DNA from: Brachionus sp. 'Tiscar'
Lineage: Eukaryota; Rotifera; Eurotatoria; Ploima; Brachionidae
NCBI GenBank assembly: GCA_006352455.1
Contig: VANL01000044.1
Coordinates: forward strand, 29,224 to 93,223
Direction: 5' to 3'
DNA: 64,000 nt
In this document: positions 12,907 to 24,048 of the stretch, piece by piece
Layout: every line of letters begins with the position of its first letter
Numbering within the stretch: position 1 is the stretch's first letter
The notes under the pieces: generated by a model
Databases searched by the model: none
What the model was told of the DNA's origin: nothing
What the model saw: the letters and a program-made list of their open reading frames with translations, nothing else
Translations under genes and position numbers: made by a program

Positions 12907-15900
12907 TTTAGACACTTAAAAAAGCTTTTATGTTTAAATTATGTACTCAATTGATAAAATTTATTTTCATCTAAATAACAAATAATTCATTTAAATATAC
13001 TACTCGAGCTGAAATTTACTTTTGCCAAATAAAAAATATCAATCAAATTTTTAAACTAACTATTATTGATTATTTTTTGTAATTTAATTTTTCTACAAAT
13101 CTTTTTAGAATGAATTAATTGGGAAATTTTTTGAATTCTTAATAAAAATTAATTACTTTGTTAAATCAATACAAAAGAAATTTTAAAATTCAGGAGATCA
13201 TTTAAAATCTTTGTATTAAATTTATATATGTAACAGTAAATTTCTAAAACACGTATATGTAAAACAATTTTTATAGTTTCAGTAATTTACAAAAACTAAT
13301 TTTGGTTTTGAGCACTCAAAGCTAAATTGGCTATTGAAATTGTAAATGTACTCTTTGACATTTTCACTCTTTGAAAATATTTGTTTTCTTTTTATTTTGA
13401 TTATATACGTTTCGTTTCAGTAAATTACTTAAATAAATAAAAAATTTTGTATTTAAGTTGTTTTATTATAAAATATTTAACCACAGCCCCTTAAAAAAAC
13501 TTTAAAAAAATGAAATATTTTTATATGGGCTTTTATTATTAAAACTTCTAATTTAATTAGTGATTTCTGACATTTTTTAAAAAATAATGAGGATTATTTT
13601 AAAATCTTATCAATCTAAAACGCTTTTTATCTTTTATGTATTGATTGTCTGAAATAATTGCAATAATTGAATTTTTTACCTTGAAACTATTTTAGAATAA
13701 AAGAAAAAAAACGGTAATTGATGGGTTATAATATCCAATTATTTTTTAAGAATGTTCGCTCTCTTAATCGAATTAGAAGCTTTGAATTTTTTAAATTTTT
13801 ACACATTAAAGAAATTTATTTTAAAAGAACAGGGTAATTATCTTGCATGAAGCCTATCAGATTAATTACAAAATACTGACAAAAATTTATGCATTAGTTT
13901 TGGCTTTTTGAAATTATCATGCAATAAATGATATTTGATAGATTATTATCTTATGAAAAAAAATAATGGACGAATGCTTCAATAAACAACTATCAAGATT
14001 ACATAAATTTAAAAAAAATCTAATATCTATTTCCGTATTTTTATAGATAAATAATTTAGTTTTGCCGATTCTAATTAGATGCATTAGATTATTTTGAAAA
14101 TAAGAAAATTTAATCAAACTGATTCCTTTCAGGAACATGGTGGCTCTTTTTTAAATTAAAAAAAAATTAAAATCATGAATAACTTGTCATATTTTGTTTC
14201 TGATTATCTTATTTAGAATTTTATGACATTCATTTTACATTTATTAGAAATCAGCTGAGTTAATAGAGTAATTTGGTATCAGAAAATAATGCGAGCACAT
14301 AATGGAATTTATTTTAAAATTAATGGCTTCGGATAGTCACACATGTTGATTATTTTTGAATAAACAAGTATTTTGTGATTCAATTTTTATTTTAATCTCA
14401 AAATACTCAGAAAGATTTTTTCGTTAAAAAAAAATTCATTAAAATAAGAATTGTATACTATTAAAATATTTCTAAAGCTAATGAAAATTTCTTATTTTAG
14501 CCTAAATATTTATTTCCTCTATATTAAAAAAGATAATTTTAAACCTGGCAATTATGTTTTGAAAATTTATCAAATTAGCATTTGTTTAATTCGGATATGA
14601 TTTTTTCTAATAATTAAAAATTCTTTTTTATGCACAAAAGTAATTTTCAATTGTAAATCCTTTAAAAAGCATTTAGAAATAAATCTTTTAAAATCATAAA
14701 CCAAATTAGCGTTTGTTACATTTCTAAAATGTATCCTAATTTTTAATTTATAATTGCTGAAATCGGATAAAAACACACACATACACATGACATGCTGTGA
14801 AAAGATTTCATTTAAAAGCTTTTAAATGTTTAATAAAACTTTTATTTGACAAATAAACTAATAAAAAATAAAAAGATTTTCTTAATTCTTATTTTTATAA
14901 TTTAAATTGATTTTTTGCGTAAAACTCAACATCTTACCAAGCAAATAAGATTTACGCAAATTGGTTCTTTTCTCCGAGGATTTTGTGTCTTTTTAACGAT
15001 TATTTTTTTTCTGTTTGATAAGCAGGTGCAAAACTTTAAATGCTAATTTTTTTTTAAGTTTGGCAATATATTGATTTGTAAAGTTACATTATTATTTCTT
15101 ATTTAAAATTTATTTTTAAAAAAATATTCGAATTACAAATAAATGAGCATAGTTAAAAAGATCTTTAATCATTAAGAAAGTTTGACTAAGCGTTTTTAAA
15201 AGATAAAGTTATTTTAATATTTTTTTAATTAAAATTTGTTGCATGCTGTTATTGTATTTAAATAAATAAATTGATTAATAATGAAAAACAATTTTAAAAG
15301 TTTATAATGCATTTGAATGAACAAAAAAATGAAAAATTTAGATAAAATACAATTAATCATAAATTTCTCATCTAAAAATTGAAAACCGCTTAATTTAATA
15401 ACCAGTAAAATTGATAAAATGCTTAGATTTATTGGTTTTTGTTCTTGTCAAATATAATTGATCGCCTTAAGCCCAAAAATAACCTGGAATCTGAATTTTT
15501 TTCTGATAAACAGTTAATAAGATACTTAACAAACTAGTGAATGTGATTTTACTTTTGATGGAAAAAAATCAACGGGATTTAAATCGATTACAAAGTTGTG
15601 AGTATCTTAAATATCAGCACTTAGAGAATTTAATTAAAAAGGTTAAGCGATTTTAAAACAGCACATTTGGATTTGCTGATAAATGGGAACTTGAAATAAG
15701 GAAACTAATAAAAATATTAGATCTCTTCAAATGAATATATCAAATTTTCATTTTTATTAAATATTTGAATAATAAAATATTTAAATTTTTTTCTTTTTTG
15801 AATAATGAGTTACAAATTTGAATTGCGAATGAATTTTTTAATAAACGGAATAAAAATATTCCCGGAGTACGAAATGATGAAAAAAAACAATCTGAATCAT

Positions 15901-16331
15901 TGAAAATCCTTTTTAGATTGATTAAACAATTATATATATTAATATTGTATGAAACTCACGAAACTATACTGATATTCAAAATCATAAACTTTCAAATTAA
16001 ATCAATTGAATTTCTATAAAAACAGGCGTAAAGATAACTTTTTTTTTTCTAAATGGAATCAATTATAAGTGTTGAAATCTATTTTATTAGGAATCCTTTT
16101 ATCAGAGTCAGCTTTTATTGAATTCATTTTTAATACAACATTAGCAAAATAGAATAATGAAATTTTTTTAACTAAAATTAGTTGAAGAATACAATTTGTT
16201 ATGGAATGTTATAATGAAATGTAAGTAGAATCTTTAATTTTTCATGTCAACAAAACAGCAAAATCTACTAGGAAAAAATTTTACCCAAGAAATTCTAAAC
16301 TATATCTATAGATTTTGGGAAAATACAAAAA
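12907..16331. other. Long intergenic AT-rich stretch
   Basis: About 3.4 kb upstream of the GPCR. Open frames at 13917-14138 and 14570-14788 (-) are low-complexity with no family features. Nothing else recognised; the GPCR promoter should lie at its left end. Confidence 0.5.
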
Positions 16332-16613
16332 TTGACCTTTTTCTATTAAATCATAAGCTCATCTCCTTTCTAAGTACCTTTTGAGCGAAGGCTCCGATCT
16401 GACCCAGAGGTGACTGCATCGAGTTGATCATCTAAGCCATAATTTTCAAAATCCCCAGTCGAAACTGGTCCCCCATTTTTTTAATGAAAGGGGTTTAAAA
16501 CATGCGCCCCGTACTACAGAGACATTAATAAGATTTTCTCTCCCTTTGGGAAGATCGAACCTTTGACCCTCTGCTTGAATGACTAACACGCAAACCTCTC
16601 GGCTATACGGGTT
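16332..16613 (-). mobile_element. tRNA-derived SINE, apparently full-length
   Basis: Read on the minus strand, a GC-richer island starts with a tRNA-like head. It has a perfect pol III A box, TAGCCGAGAGG (plus 16595-16605), and a near-perfect B box, GGTTCGATCTT (plus 16551-16561), about 33 bases apart, resembling a Leu/Ser-type tRNA. An unrelated body follows, ending in GGTCAATT. The last 100 or so bases recur at 25769-25904. This is seen directly in the sequence; activity is not implied. Confidence 0.82.
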
Positions 16614-18285
16614 AAAAACTTATAATTAAAAGATAATAAAGGTTTTGATTTGTCAATCTGACTTTGAATTGAAAAAATTTTTTTATCTAAAATTAACTTC
16701 TATTTGAAAAACTATTAAGTTTTCCTTAAAATATGGAAAGCGGAATTGTTTAAAATAGGCTTGAATTCAAAACCGGGAATAAATTATTAGTAAAATTGAT
16801 AAAAAATTCATTAGAAAAGTTTATTCATTTTTCAAAAATATTTATTTTTTTAAGCAACAATAATAACAATAATAAAAATTTGTTTCTAAAATCAAAAAAC
16901 TTTGCTTTGGTGCCTTAGAAATTGAATATTTAAACTTGAGATTAAAAATGAAAAACTAGTATATTTTTAAAGAAAAAAAAATTTAAATAAATAGCACTGA
17001 GATATAAAAAGAGAAGTTACCGAATGATTTATATATCAATAGATCAATGTTAAATTTTATAATAAATAATTTAAAAAACTAAGTTTTAATTTCATCGAAC
17101 ATTTTCTGTCAACTAATATTTTTTTCGGAATAATTAAGACACACTTTCATGATATTTTGGAAATTATTTATTCCGATAGTAATTTTGATTTTTACCAGCA
17201 AAAAAAACTTAAGAATGAAATCGCCTAAAATTAATATTAATCTAATGTAATAATAACAAAAGTTTTTAATTTCAAGAATCTCATAAAATAAAATTTTAAA
17301 AATAATTCTATAATTTTATTCTCTCCACACCGCACTTATAAATTTAATTATCAAGAATTTTGTGAATGAATAATTGAGCATAGATTGCTTAAATTAAAAA
17401 TATCTCTTTGCCTTAAAATTGAAAAAGTATAATAATTAAAACTTGATCATATTCTTTTATTAATTACCGATTAAATAAATCTTTTAAATCTAAAAATATA
17501 AATCAAAATGTATTTATTAACTTTTTTTTATCAAAATAGGTTAAATGAAAATTTGAAAAAAAATCTATTGATAAATAGTTGGACATTTACATCAAATTAT
17601 ATAATTCTATACGCAAAAATTCATTTTAATTTCTATTTTTAGTAAACTATTAATTTCTAAGATATAAACTCTAAAACGTTTTGATTAATTTTATTGATAC
17701 CTTATTACCTAATAATATTTTTCCTTTTAATAAACTGTTAAAAAATTGTTATTTAAAATGTGTTCAATAAAAGATATTTTGCAATTAATCAGAATTTAAT
17801 ATGAAACAACTGCTACTTTTATTTGAATTTTAGACTTGTTTGAAAGCTATTTAAAAATCTTGAACTAAATTATAGATTCTGAGAAATTTTTTTAATGTTA
17901 CGGCTTTTATCAACCCAACTAAAATGTAGACTAAAACTAAAACTAGATTATTCGAAGTTAATTATCCCAAAATTTTTACTTTTTTCATATCCTTTAATAA
18001 TAGGCCATTTTTTAATAGCTGGTCTCATTTTTGATACAGGTTCAAAAATTCTTCAAGAATTTTAGAAAAAGTAAAAAATTCAAAAAGTATTTACATCCTA
18101 GGAAGTATCGTTATAATAAAAATAGTCTTAAAATTCATTTTGTAAAGAATTTTAAAAATTAAAAAAAAACACAGAATCAAAAGATCTATATTTGCTATTT
18201 TAAATTAGGGAGAAATCGAATTAAAACTAAAATAGTCACAGTAATTACAGGCATTTAACGTTTTCATGCAAAATCTCTGAAAGCG
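16614..18285. other. Intergenic AT-rich stretch
   Basis: No open frame or repeat with clear borders. Upstream exons of the Ulp1-like gene could be hidden here; I could not support any. Confidence 0.4.
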
Positions 18286-19760
18286 ATGTCACCCTTTACA
18301 AAAGTTTTCTCAGAAATTGTGACGTCATGTGAAATTAGTGTTGAGTCTGAAACAGAAAGGGACCAAAAAAAAGAAGAGAATGAGTACTTTAATCCAAGCT
18401 TTATTTATTTTCTCCAAGAGAAATACATGCCTTATTGTTTTATTTGGTCAAGTTTTACTTTAATTAACTTGGGAATAACTAGAGAGACCAATGGGGTAAT
18501 TGAGAAATACAATCAATTTAAAAAGAATAGTCAACAGAAAAATGTTTTACCACATAAGTACGTTTTTGATACTTATAAAAGTGTAATTGGTATGTATTTT
18601 TTTAAAATATCTTAAATTGTGATTTTAATATTATATATTTTTTTAAGGCAATTGCAAAGAATTTCTTTCCAAAGAAAAAAAAAAATCGCTTATTTTGAAC
18701 AAAAAAAAAAAAGTCGAGAGTCAGATTTTCAAAATGTGTCAAAGTCTGAAGAAGCCTGGAGTAAGAAACAAAGAGGATATCCCCCAAAAGTTGTTGGATA
18801 CCTATCAAAAACAGATTTATTAATTCTAAAGAAAAAAAAAGCAATAAAAACGTTAAATACAAGTAGAAAAAAGGTTAAAAATCAAGCAAAAGAATTTAAT
18901 AAAGTTTTGAAACAGCAAGATCAAGATGTCATTTCAGTTAATTTAGAAACAGCAATTTTAAATAATAAAACAAAAGAGAAAGTAGAAATTGAGAACATTA
19001 CTGATTTGAATGTTAATAAAAACACTGTATCGAAAAATATGGTTCAAGATTTACTGGATGGAAAATGGCTTTCAGCAACTGTAACTTTTAATATTATAAA
19101 TAAAAAAAAATAATTATTTATACTTCTTTATTTAGCTTTTTGAAGCTTATATTTCTTGCAATAAAAAATCAAACAAAACCTTCATAATTCCAAACAGTAT
19201 TGGACAAAAGATTATCTTATCTGGACAATTTCACAGCAAAAATAAAAGGATATTTCTAAACAAAGTAAAAGCAATTAAATTGATATTATAATTATTAAAC
19301 AAAATATAATAATTTATTTAAAGGTTGATTTCAATGCTTATGAGTCGATTATATCTTTTATAAACATCGGTAATCACTGGAATTTAATGTATGCATCAAA
19401 GACTGGTACTTTCATTTATTTTGATCCATATGGAAATAATAAATCAAGAAATACAGAGTTTTTAAAGAACTGGGGGTAATTTGATTTAATCATATATGCC
19501 TTTCTAAAATTTATTCTTTTATCAATTTTTTTTCAAGGCATTTTTGTTCAAATATTAAAGATTTAAAAGATATTGAATGGCATTTAAAGAGTCCTCATTA
19601 CACTAAACAACCTTCTACTGATACAACAAACTGTGGAGTGTTCATTTGTATATATGCCGATTACATTTTGAACAATAATAGTTTAAAGTTCAAAAAAGAC
19701 TTAGAATGTATGAGAAAAGAAATTTTTGAAACTCTAAAAAGTCATAGTAATAATCTTTAA
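18286..19760 (+). CDS. Ulp1/SENP-type (C48) cysteine protease, possibly transposon-derived
   Basis: Five in-phase exons: 18286-18593, 18648-19080, 19136-19264, 19324-19475, 19538-19760 (414 aa). The C-terminal half is a C48 protease. It opens with a DLLDGKWLS block, followed by TFIIPNS, then catalytic His in GNHWNL, Asp in YFDPYG, Gln in YTKQPSTD and nucleophile Cys in NCGVFIC. The full triad plus oxyanion Gln is intact. The N-terminal part (PYCFIWSSF...TNGVIEKYNQFKK) resembles the stretch before Ulp1 domains in transposon-linked or domesticated proteins of invertebrates, and the middle is Lys-rich. Family knowledge: such proteases cleave SUMO or related isopeptides. Whether this is a host deSUMOylase or an element's protease is open. 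The start is the first in-frame ATG; more 5' exons may exist. Confidence 0.75.
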
Positions 19761-20605
19761 CTTTAGCTAAGAATATACTTTATTTTTGATCAATATTTAA
19801 CAAATTTTTTTAATAAAATTTTTAAAATAAAGAGTCTTTTTTACTTATTTTCTTTTGATTTAATCAATAGAAAGTCCTAAACAAGAACATTATTACTAAA
19901 CCTTAATTCTTTTCTGACTTCCGGTTGTCAAAACAAATTTTTTATCTTAGACTCAAAAAGCTTACTGCTAAAGATTCCTAGGACAGAAATTTTATTCCAT
20001 TAATTTTACTGCTACTGGAACACAAACATAAGAATAAATTAATTTGAAAATAAAATTATTTAGAGCTTAATAAAACATATAAATTAAATAGATTTTTGTC
20101 CTAGACTATGAGCTCTAATTCAATATTATTAAAGTGATACTTATGAAGTCCGTTTTAAATTTTAATCACAAGCATCAATCAAAAAATTCTTTTTTCAGAT
20201 TGATTAGTGACGATACTCAACTAAGAATAAAAACCCGATGATGATAATATTTTTTTCTAATTTTTGCGCCAAAATTGGAGCAATAAATCGTTCTAAGACA
20301 GTCGAACGTTATAAAAAGTAAAGTTTAAAAAAAGAAGAATCTAATTGGCTCAAATATATTTTATTTTAGTATAAAAAGAAAGAACATTTAAAAAAAATGT
20401 CATTTAAAAAAAATATTTAAGAATTCTTAGTTGTTCTTAGATGTTCTTAGAAGTTAAACATCTAAGAATCTCAATTTTTTTTTTCTTAGAAAACTTCTAA
20501 GATCTAAGATTTCTAAGAACTAATAATTTTCTTAACGTAGGTAAATTTAAATTATAATTCCACATCATAACCTAAAAACTTGAATTTCTCCTCTCATATG
20601 GGAAA
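19761..20605. repeat. Intergenic with imperfect TTCTTAGA hairpin
   Basis: Mostly plain AT-rich DNA. Between about 20420 and 20522 the octamer TTCTTAGA or its complement TCTAAGAA recurs several times. The left arm (GTTCTTAGATGTTCTTAGAA) can fold on the right arm (AACTTCTAAGATCTAAGATT) as an imperfect stem. Confidence 0.55.
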
Positions 20606-20985
20606 CTGCCTTTAATTTGGAAAATGTCGAATGTGACACCCCTTTTTAAGAAAGGATTTAGGCTTAATGCATGTAATTATCGTCCGGTTTCTCTTTCAAG
20701 TGGTATTTGCAAGATTCTTGAGAATAAAAAATATACAACACTAAGACCTCATTTAGAATTTGTCATAAGTTCATGGTCTCCATTTCTTGAAAAAGACATT
20801 TCTGAAATCGAGAAGGTCCAAAGAAGAACGACAGCAAATAATCTCTTCACTTGGAAAATATGACTACTTCCAAAAGACTGGAAATGTTTAAATTAACTAA
20901 TCTCAAAATTAGACGGATGAGAGGTGACTTGATCCAATTTTTAAAAATTATTGACGGATATGAAACTATTAATTATGATAGGTTC
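20606..20985 (+). pseudogene. LINE fragment with internal deletion (CR1/L2-like reverse transcriptase ORF)
   Basis: The frame starts LPLIWKMSNVTPLFKKG and continues NYRPVSLSSGICKILE, the N-terminal reverse-transcriptase block of non-LTR elements. It then jumps directly to RPHLEFVISSWSPFLEKDI and IEKVQRRTT, which lie beyond the polymerase core. The catalytic region with its aspartates is absent. After TWKI the frame shifts and RRMRGDLIQFLKII can still be read. A TAC-rich tail at 20995-21020 follows. It is a dead copy. Confidence 0.82.
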
Positions 20986-20994
20986 GCAGTATTA

Positions 20995-21020
20995 TACTAC
21001 TACTACTACTACCACTAGTA
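20995..21020. repeat. (TAC)n microsatellite, LINE tail
   Basis: Imperfect TAC repeats directly after the LINE fragment, as is usual for CR1-type elements that end in short tandem repeats. Confidence 0.75.
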
Positions 21021-21200
21021 CTAATATAATATTTAATTTAATTTTCATTTTTGATGCGGGGTCAAGTTAGGATTTTCAGCCTTTGACGATATTGAGAATT
21101 TAAAAAACAAAAATAACAAATTTTTGATACATCAAAAATTATTAAAATAAAATATTTTTAGAAAAATACCCCAACAAACTTTGTTGCTTTTTTTTAGGTA

Positions 21201-22169
21201 AGGTGCCCCTTATCATAAACACCAGTAGGTCAGGATTCTTAAATTTTCATCAAAAACACATTATTTTGGTTCTTTAAGGTGCAGAATTTAAATTTTTTAA
21301 TTAAAAAGTTAAGTTCTTATCGAAAAAACCTGTTCTCCAGTAGCTGGGTCTTAAGGGTTCTTCGTAGCATAGAGTGAAATGCTAAAAAAAAGCCAAACCT
21401 CTAGGATCAAAAGTAAATTCTTTTTTGCATGCTTCAGTAAGAGTTAATCAAAATCAGATGTTTGAGTTAATGCATCTTTTTTCTCAACCTCGTTTTGAAC
21501 ACCTACAAAAATATAATTTTTGATGAAAACCATAATTGATTAAATTTTTCATATTATTATAACCATGCCCTAAATTGTCAAAAGCTTGTTGATCCAGGAT
21601 GCTAATCCGTTCATCAGCAATGTTTCTTCTCACCACTGAAGCTTTTTTTATTCTAAGTTTTGTAATTTTCCTATTAGCAGGGGTTCTACGTTTAAGTCGA
21701 GCCATTTTTTTAAACAATTTAAAAGAATTAAAATCTAAATATTCTGATAAGTAGCAATGATATCAACAAACTCCCATCTATTTTTATAGAGTTAACTATG
21801 TTCTTAAAAAAAAAATATTCAATTTTACTTTTTAAAGGAGAAATAAAACGCCAAAAGTGCAAAATTATCAAATTTTTTGGAATATTTGCGCCTAAATTGT
21901 AAATTATTTTGCTGATAAAAAGATAAAAATTTAAAAATTTGCCAAATTTTAAAATTAAATATTTTTTTTTAACCGGTTAAAGAAATTTTTGTTCCAATTT
22001 ATGTTCAAAATAAGTAATCTTGTTTCATTTGATAAAGCAAAAATAAGTATTCAGACCAAAAAAATATGTTTAAATTCGAATTCTCGTCCAAAAATTATAT
22101 TATAAAACAAATTTTTGAGAAAAAAATTTTTTCTAAATCCTTAAATAGTGTTTATGATTTTGGGCACCT
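21201..22169. mobile_element. 969-bp DNA transposon with 22-bp terminal inverted repeats and TA duplication
   Basis: Left end 21201-21222 (AGGTGCCCCTTATCATAAAC...) and right end 22148-22169 are inverted copies with 3 mismatches in 22, with weaker similarity further in. Both ends are flanked by TA (21199-21200 and 22170-22171), the signature of Tc1/mariner-like integration. Inside, a minus-strand frame at 21484-21717 has an Arg/Lys-rich start (ARLKRRTPANRKITKLR) that might be a remnant of a DNA-binding domain, but no transposase catalytic domain is present. I read it as a non-autonomous element. Confidence 0.8.
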
Positions 22170-22857
22170 TAAACCAAATCAATAATCTATTTAAATCTTT
22201 TAATGTTTTATTCTTTGTCTTTTATTTACATAAGAAAAAATACCGAACATTACGCATTAAGACACAAAAACTTTTCTTTAAATGAGAGCTGCCACTACAC
22301 ATTTCGGCAGCTTTCGAAACTTTTTATTAAAATTTTTAAATAAAAAGTGACTCGTGGTCAAGCCACCGGTCAGCCAATATTTTAGGAAAAAAAGATTTTT
22401 TTTACTGGTTTTGCTACACATGAAAATATTTCTTTACATTAAAATTTTCTATTAAAAAAATTCTTAATAATTTTGAGCATGACGATTAAATTTTGATCAT
22501 AAAAATCAAAATTTCTATTTAATGTGAGCTGATTCTGTTTTAAATAAAAGTTATATTTAAAATTTTTATTGAAAAAAATATGATAGAAACATAAATTACA
22601 CAAAATGTACTCTAAAAAATGAAATTTAACTGGCTACTTTCAGACTTCCTATATGAACAATGTCCTGATATTTCTTTTCCTTAATTTTTAATTTTATTTA
22701 TTTTATTTTGAATTAATCTTTATTTAAGATATAAACCTTATATTCGTATTTGGGTACTTGAATATTGTGGATTTTTAACAAACTTATAACAATACCTATG
22801 CAGAGAATATCTAATAGAAAAAATTATCAAAAAATAAGTTTATTAATTTGTACAAAA
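22170..22857. other. Intergenic, downstream of orphan gene
   Basis: AT-rich. One short inverted pair GCTGCC/GGCAGC around 22287-22310. No gene seen. Confidence 0.4.
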
Positions 22858-24048
22858 TTAAAATGAAATTTGTTTTATGCTTGGAAAAAATGAAGATGAT
22901 GCTTTTGTTTCGGATTGTGAAGGCAAATAGGCGATTAAATCTGTCTTTTTAAGATCATCCATTGAAACGTGACGAAAATTAGTGTTTATTTCATGAGCAA
23001 TAGATTTTTCTTTAAAAGAGCGAACCCAAGGGTTTGTTTGAATGGTAAACTTATACATAGTAGAAGAAGGCCAATTTTCGTTCAGTTTTAAATCAGCAAA
23101 TTTTCGTACCGGTTGATTCATATAATGACTTGATAATATGGATTCGTTTGAGATTAAATTTAAATCTATTACTTTTCTTTGACCCTTTTTCTCATTCAAT
23201 TTCACTTTTTCAGTATGTCGAGATTCGCTTCGATTTAATTTGACTTTTTCATCTCGTAGTGACATACTCCGAGGGCTAATGTCATTTTTTTGCTTATTAA
23301 ATTTTAACTCGTCCTTTTGGTTTTGTTTTGATTTGTTGCTGATTTTGATTTTAAAGGAAGGTTTAATTGGCATTATTATAGAAGGATATTTTTCATCTTC
23401 AGCATTATTTTCAAAATTTTTCTCAACTTGATTAGTCATATTTTCATTAGTTGAAGAAAGTTCATAATTAAACGAATTATTTTTAAGTTTTGGTGTCTTG
23501 TAAGCTTTTAAAAATTTTCCTGTGTCTAGGAAATACTTTGAATTTTTAATATGCTTTTTTGCTTGTGCTTCACTTTGAACTTTTTTTGACAAATATTTAA
23601 CATAGATATTTTGGTCGAACATATTTTTTTTATTATACTTTGCTTTTTCGATTTGAATATCAGGAAAAAATTCAAAAGATTTTTTAGATTCATCTTTTAA
23701 ATGATTCAATTGTTTATGTGCCGATATAAAACTATTTGTTTGTGAATTTAGAGATGGAATGACAAAATCAAATTCTTTATTAAGACATTTTAGATATTTT
23801 AAATCATTTTCCGATCTATATACATTTTCGTTTAAAATTTCACTCGATTCTGTAATAATATTTTTTTGATCATTTTGTGTTAATAAACTGTTTTTTCCAA
23901 TATTTTCATTATTATTTAATTGAGTGACAAATCCATGAGTGTTTTCATTCAAATTTAAATCAACACTGACTAATTTCGAATGAATTCTACTCAACTCTTC
24001 AGTACTACAGTCTGATGAATTTGTGATTACAATGCTCTTGGATTCCAT
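22858..24048 (-). CDS. Unrecognised single-exon protein, 396 aa
   Basis: An uninterrupted ATG-to-stop frame of 396 codons, far longer than chance in DNA this AT-rich. It is rich in Asn, Lys, Ser and Glu, with no membrane segment, signal peptide or domain I know. Most looks disordered. The most ordered part seems C-terminal, from about residue 300, with aromatic stretches (MYKFTIQTNPWVRSFKEKS, FRHVSMDDLKKTDLIAYLP). A basic, charged middle (residues about 240-290) has repeated EKVKLN. No neighbour hints at its job. It could be a lineage-specific or fast-evolving cytoplasmic or cytoskeletal protein; no function is claimed. Confidence 0.65.
   Translation of the reverse strand: MESKSIVITNSSDCSTEELSRIHSKLVSVDLNLNENTHGFVTQLNNNENIGKNSLLTQNDQKNIITESSEILNENVYRSENDLKYLKCLNKEFDFVIPSLNSQTNSFISAHKQLNHLKDESKKSFEFFPDIQIEKAKYNKKNMFDQNIYVKYLSKKVQSEAQAKKHIKNSKYFLDTGKFLKAYKTPKLKNNSFNYELSSTNENMTNQVEKNFENNAEDEKYPSIIMPIKPSFKIKISNKSKQNQKDELKFNKQKNDISPRSMSLRDEKVKLNRSESRHTEKVKLNEKKGQRKVIDLNLISNESILSSHYMNQPVRKFADLKLNENWPSSTMYKFTIQTNPWVRSFKEKSIAHEINTNFRHVSMDDLKKTDLIAYLPSQSETKASSSFFPSIKQISF

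Noticed and set aside
16540..16615. A functional tRNA gene
   Set aside because: A and B boxes are there, but no clean cloverleaf or acceptor stem closes; the linked body and a second copy show a SINE.
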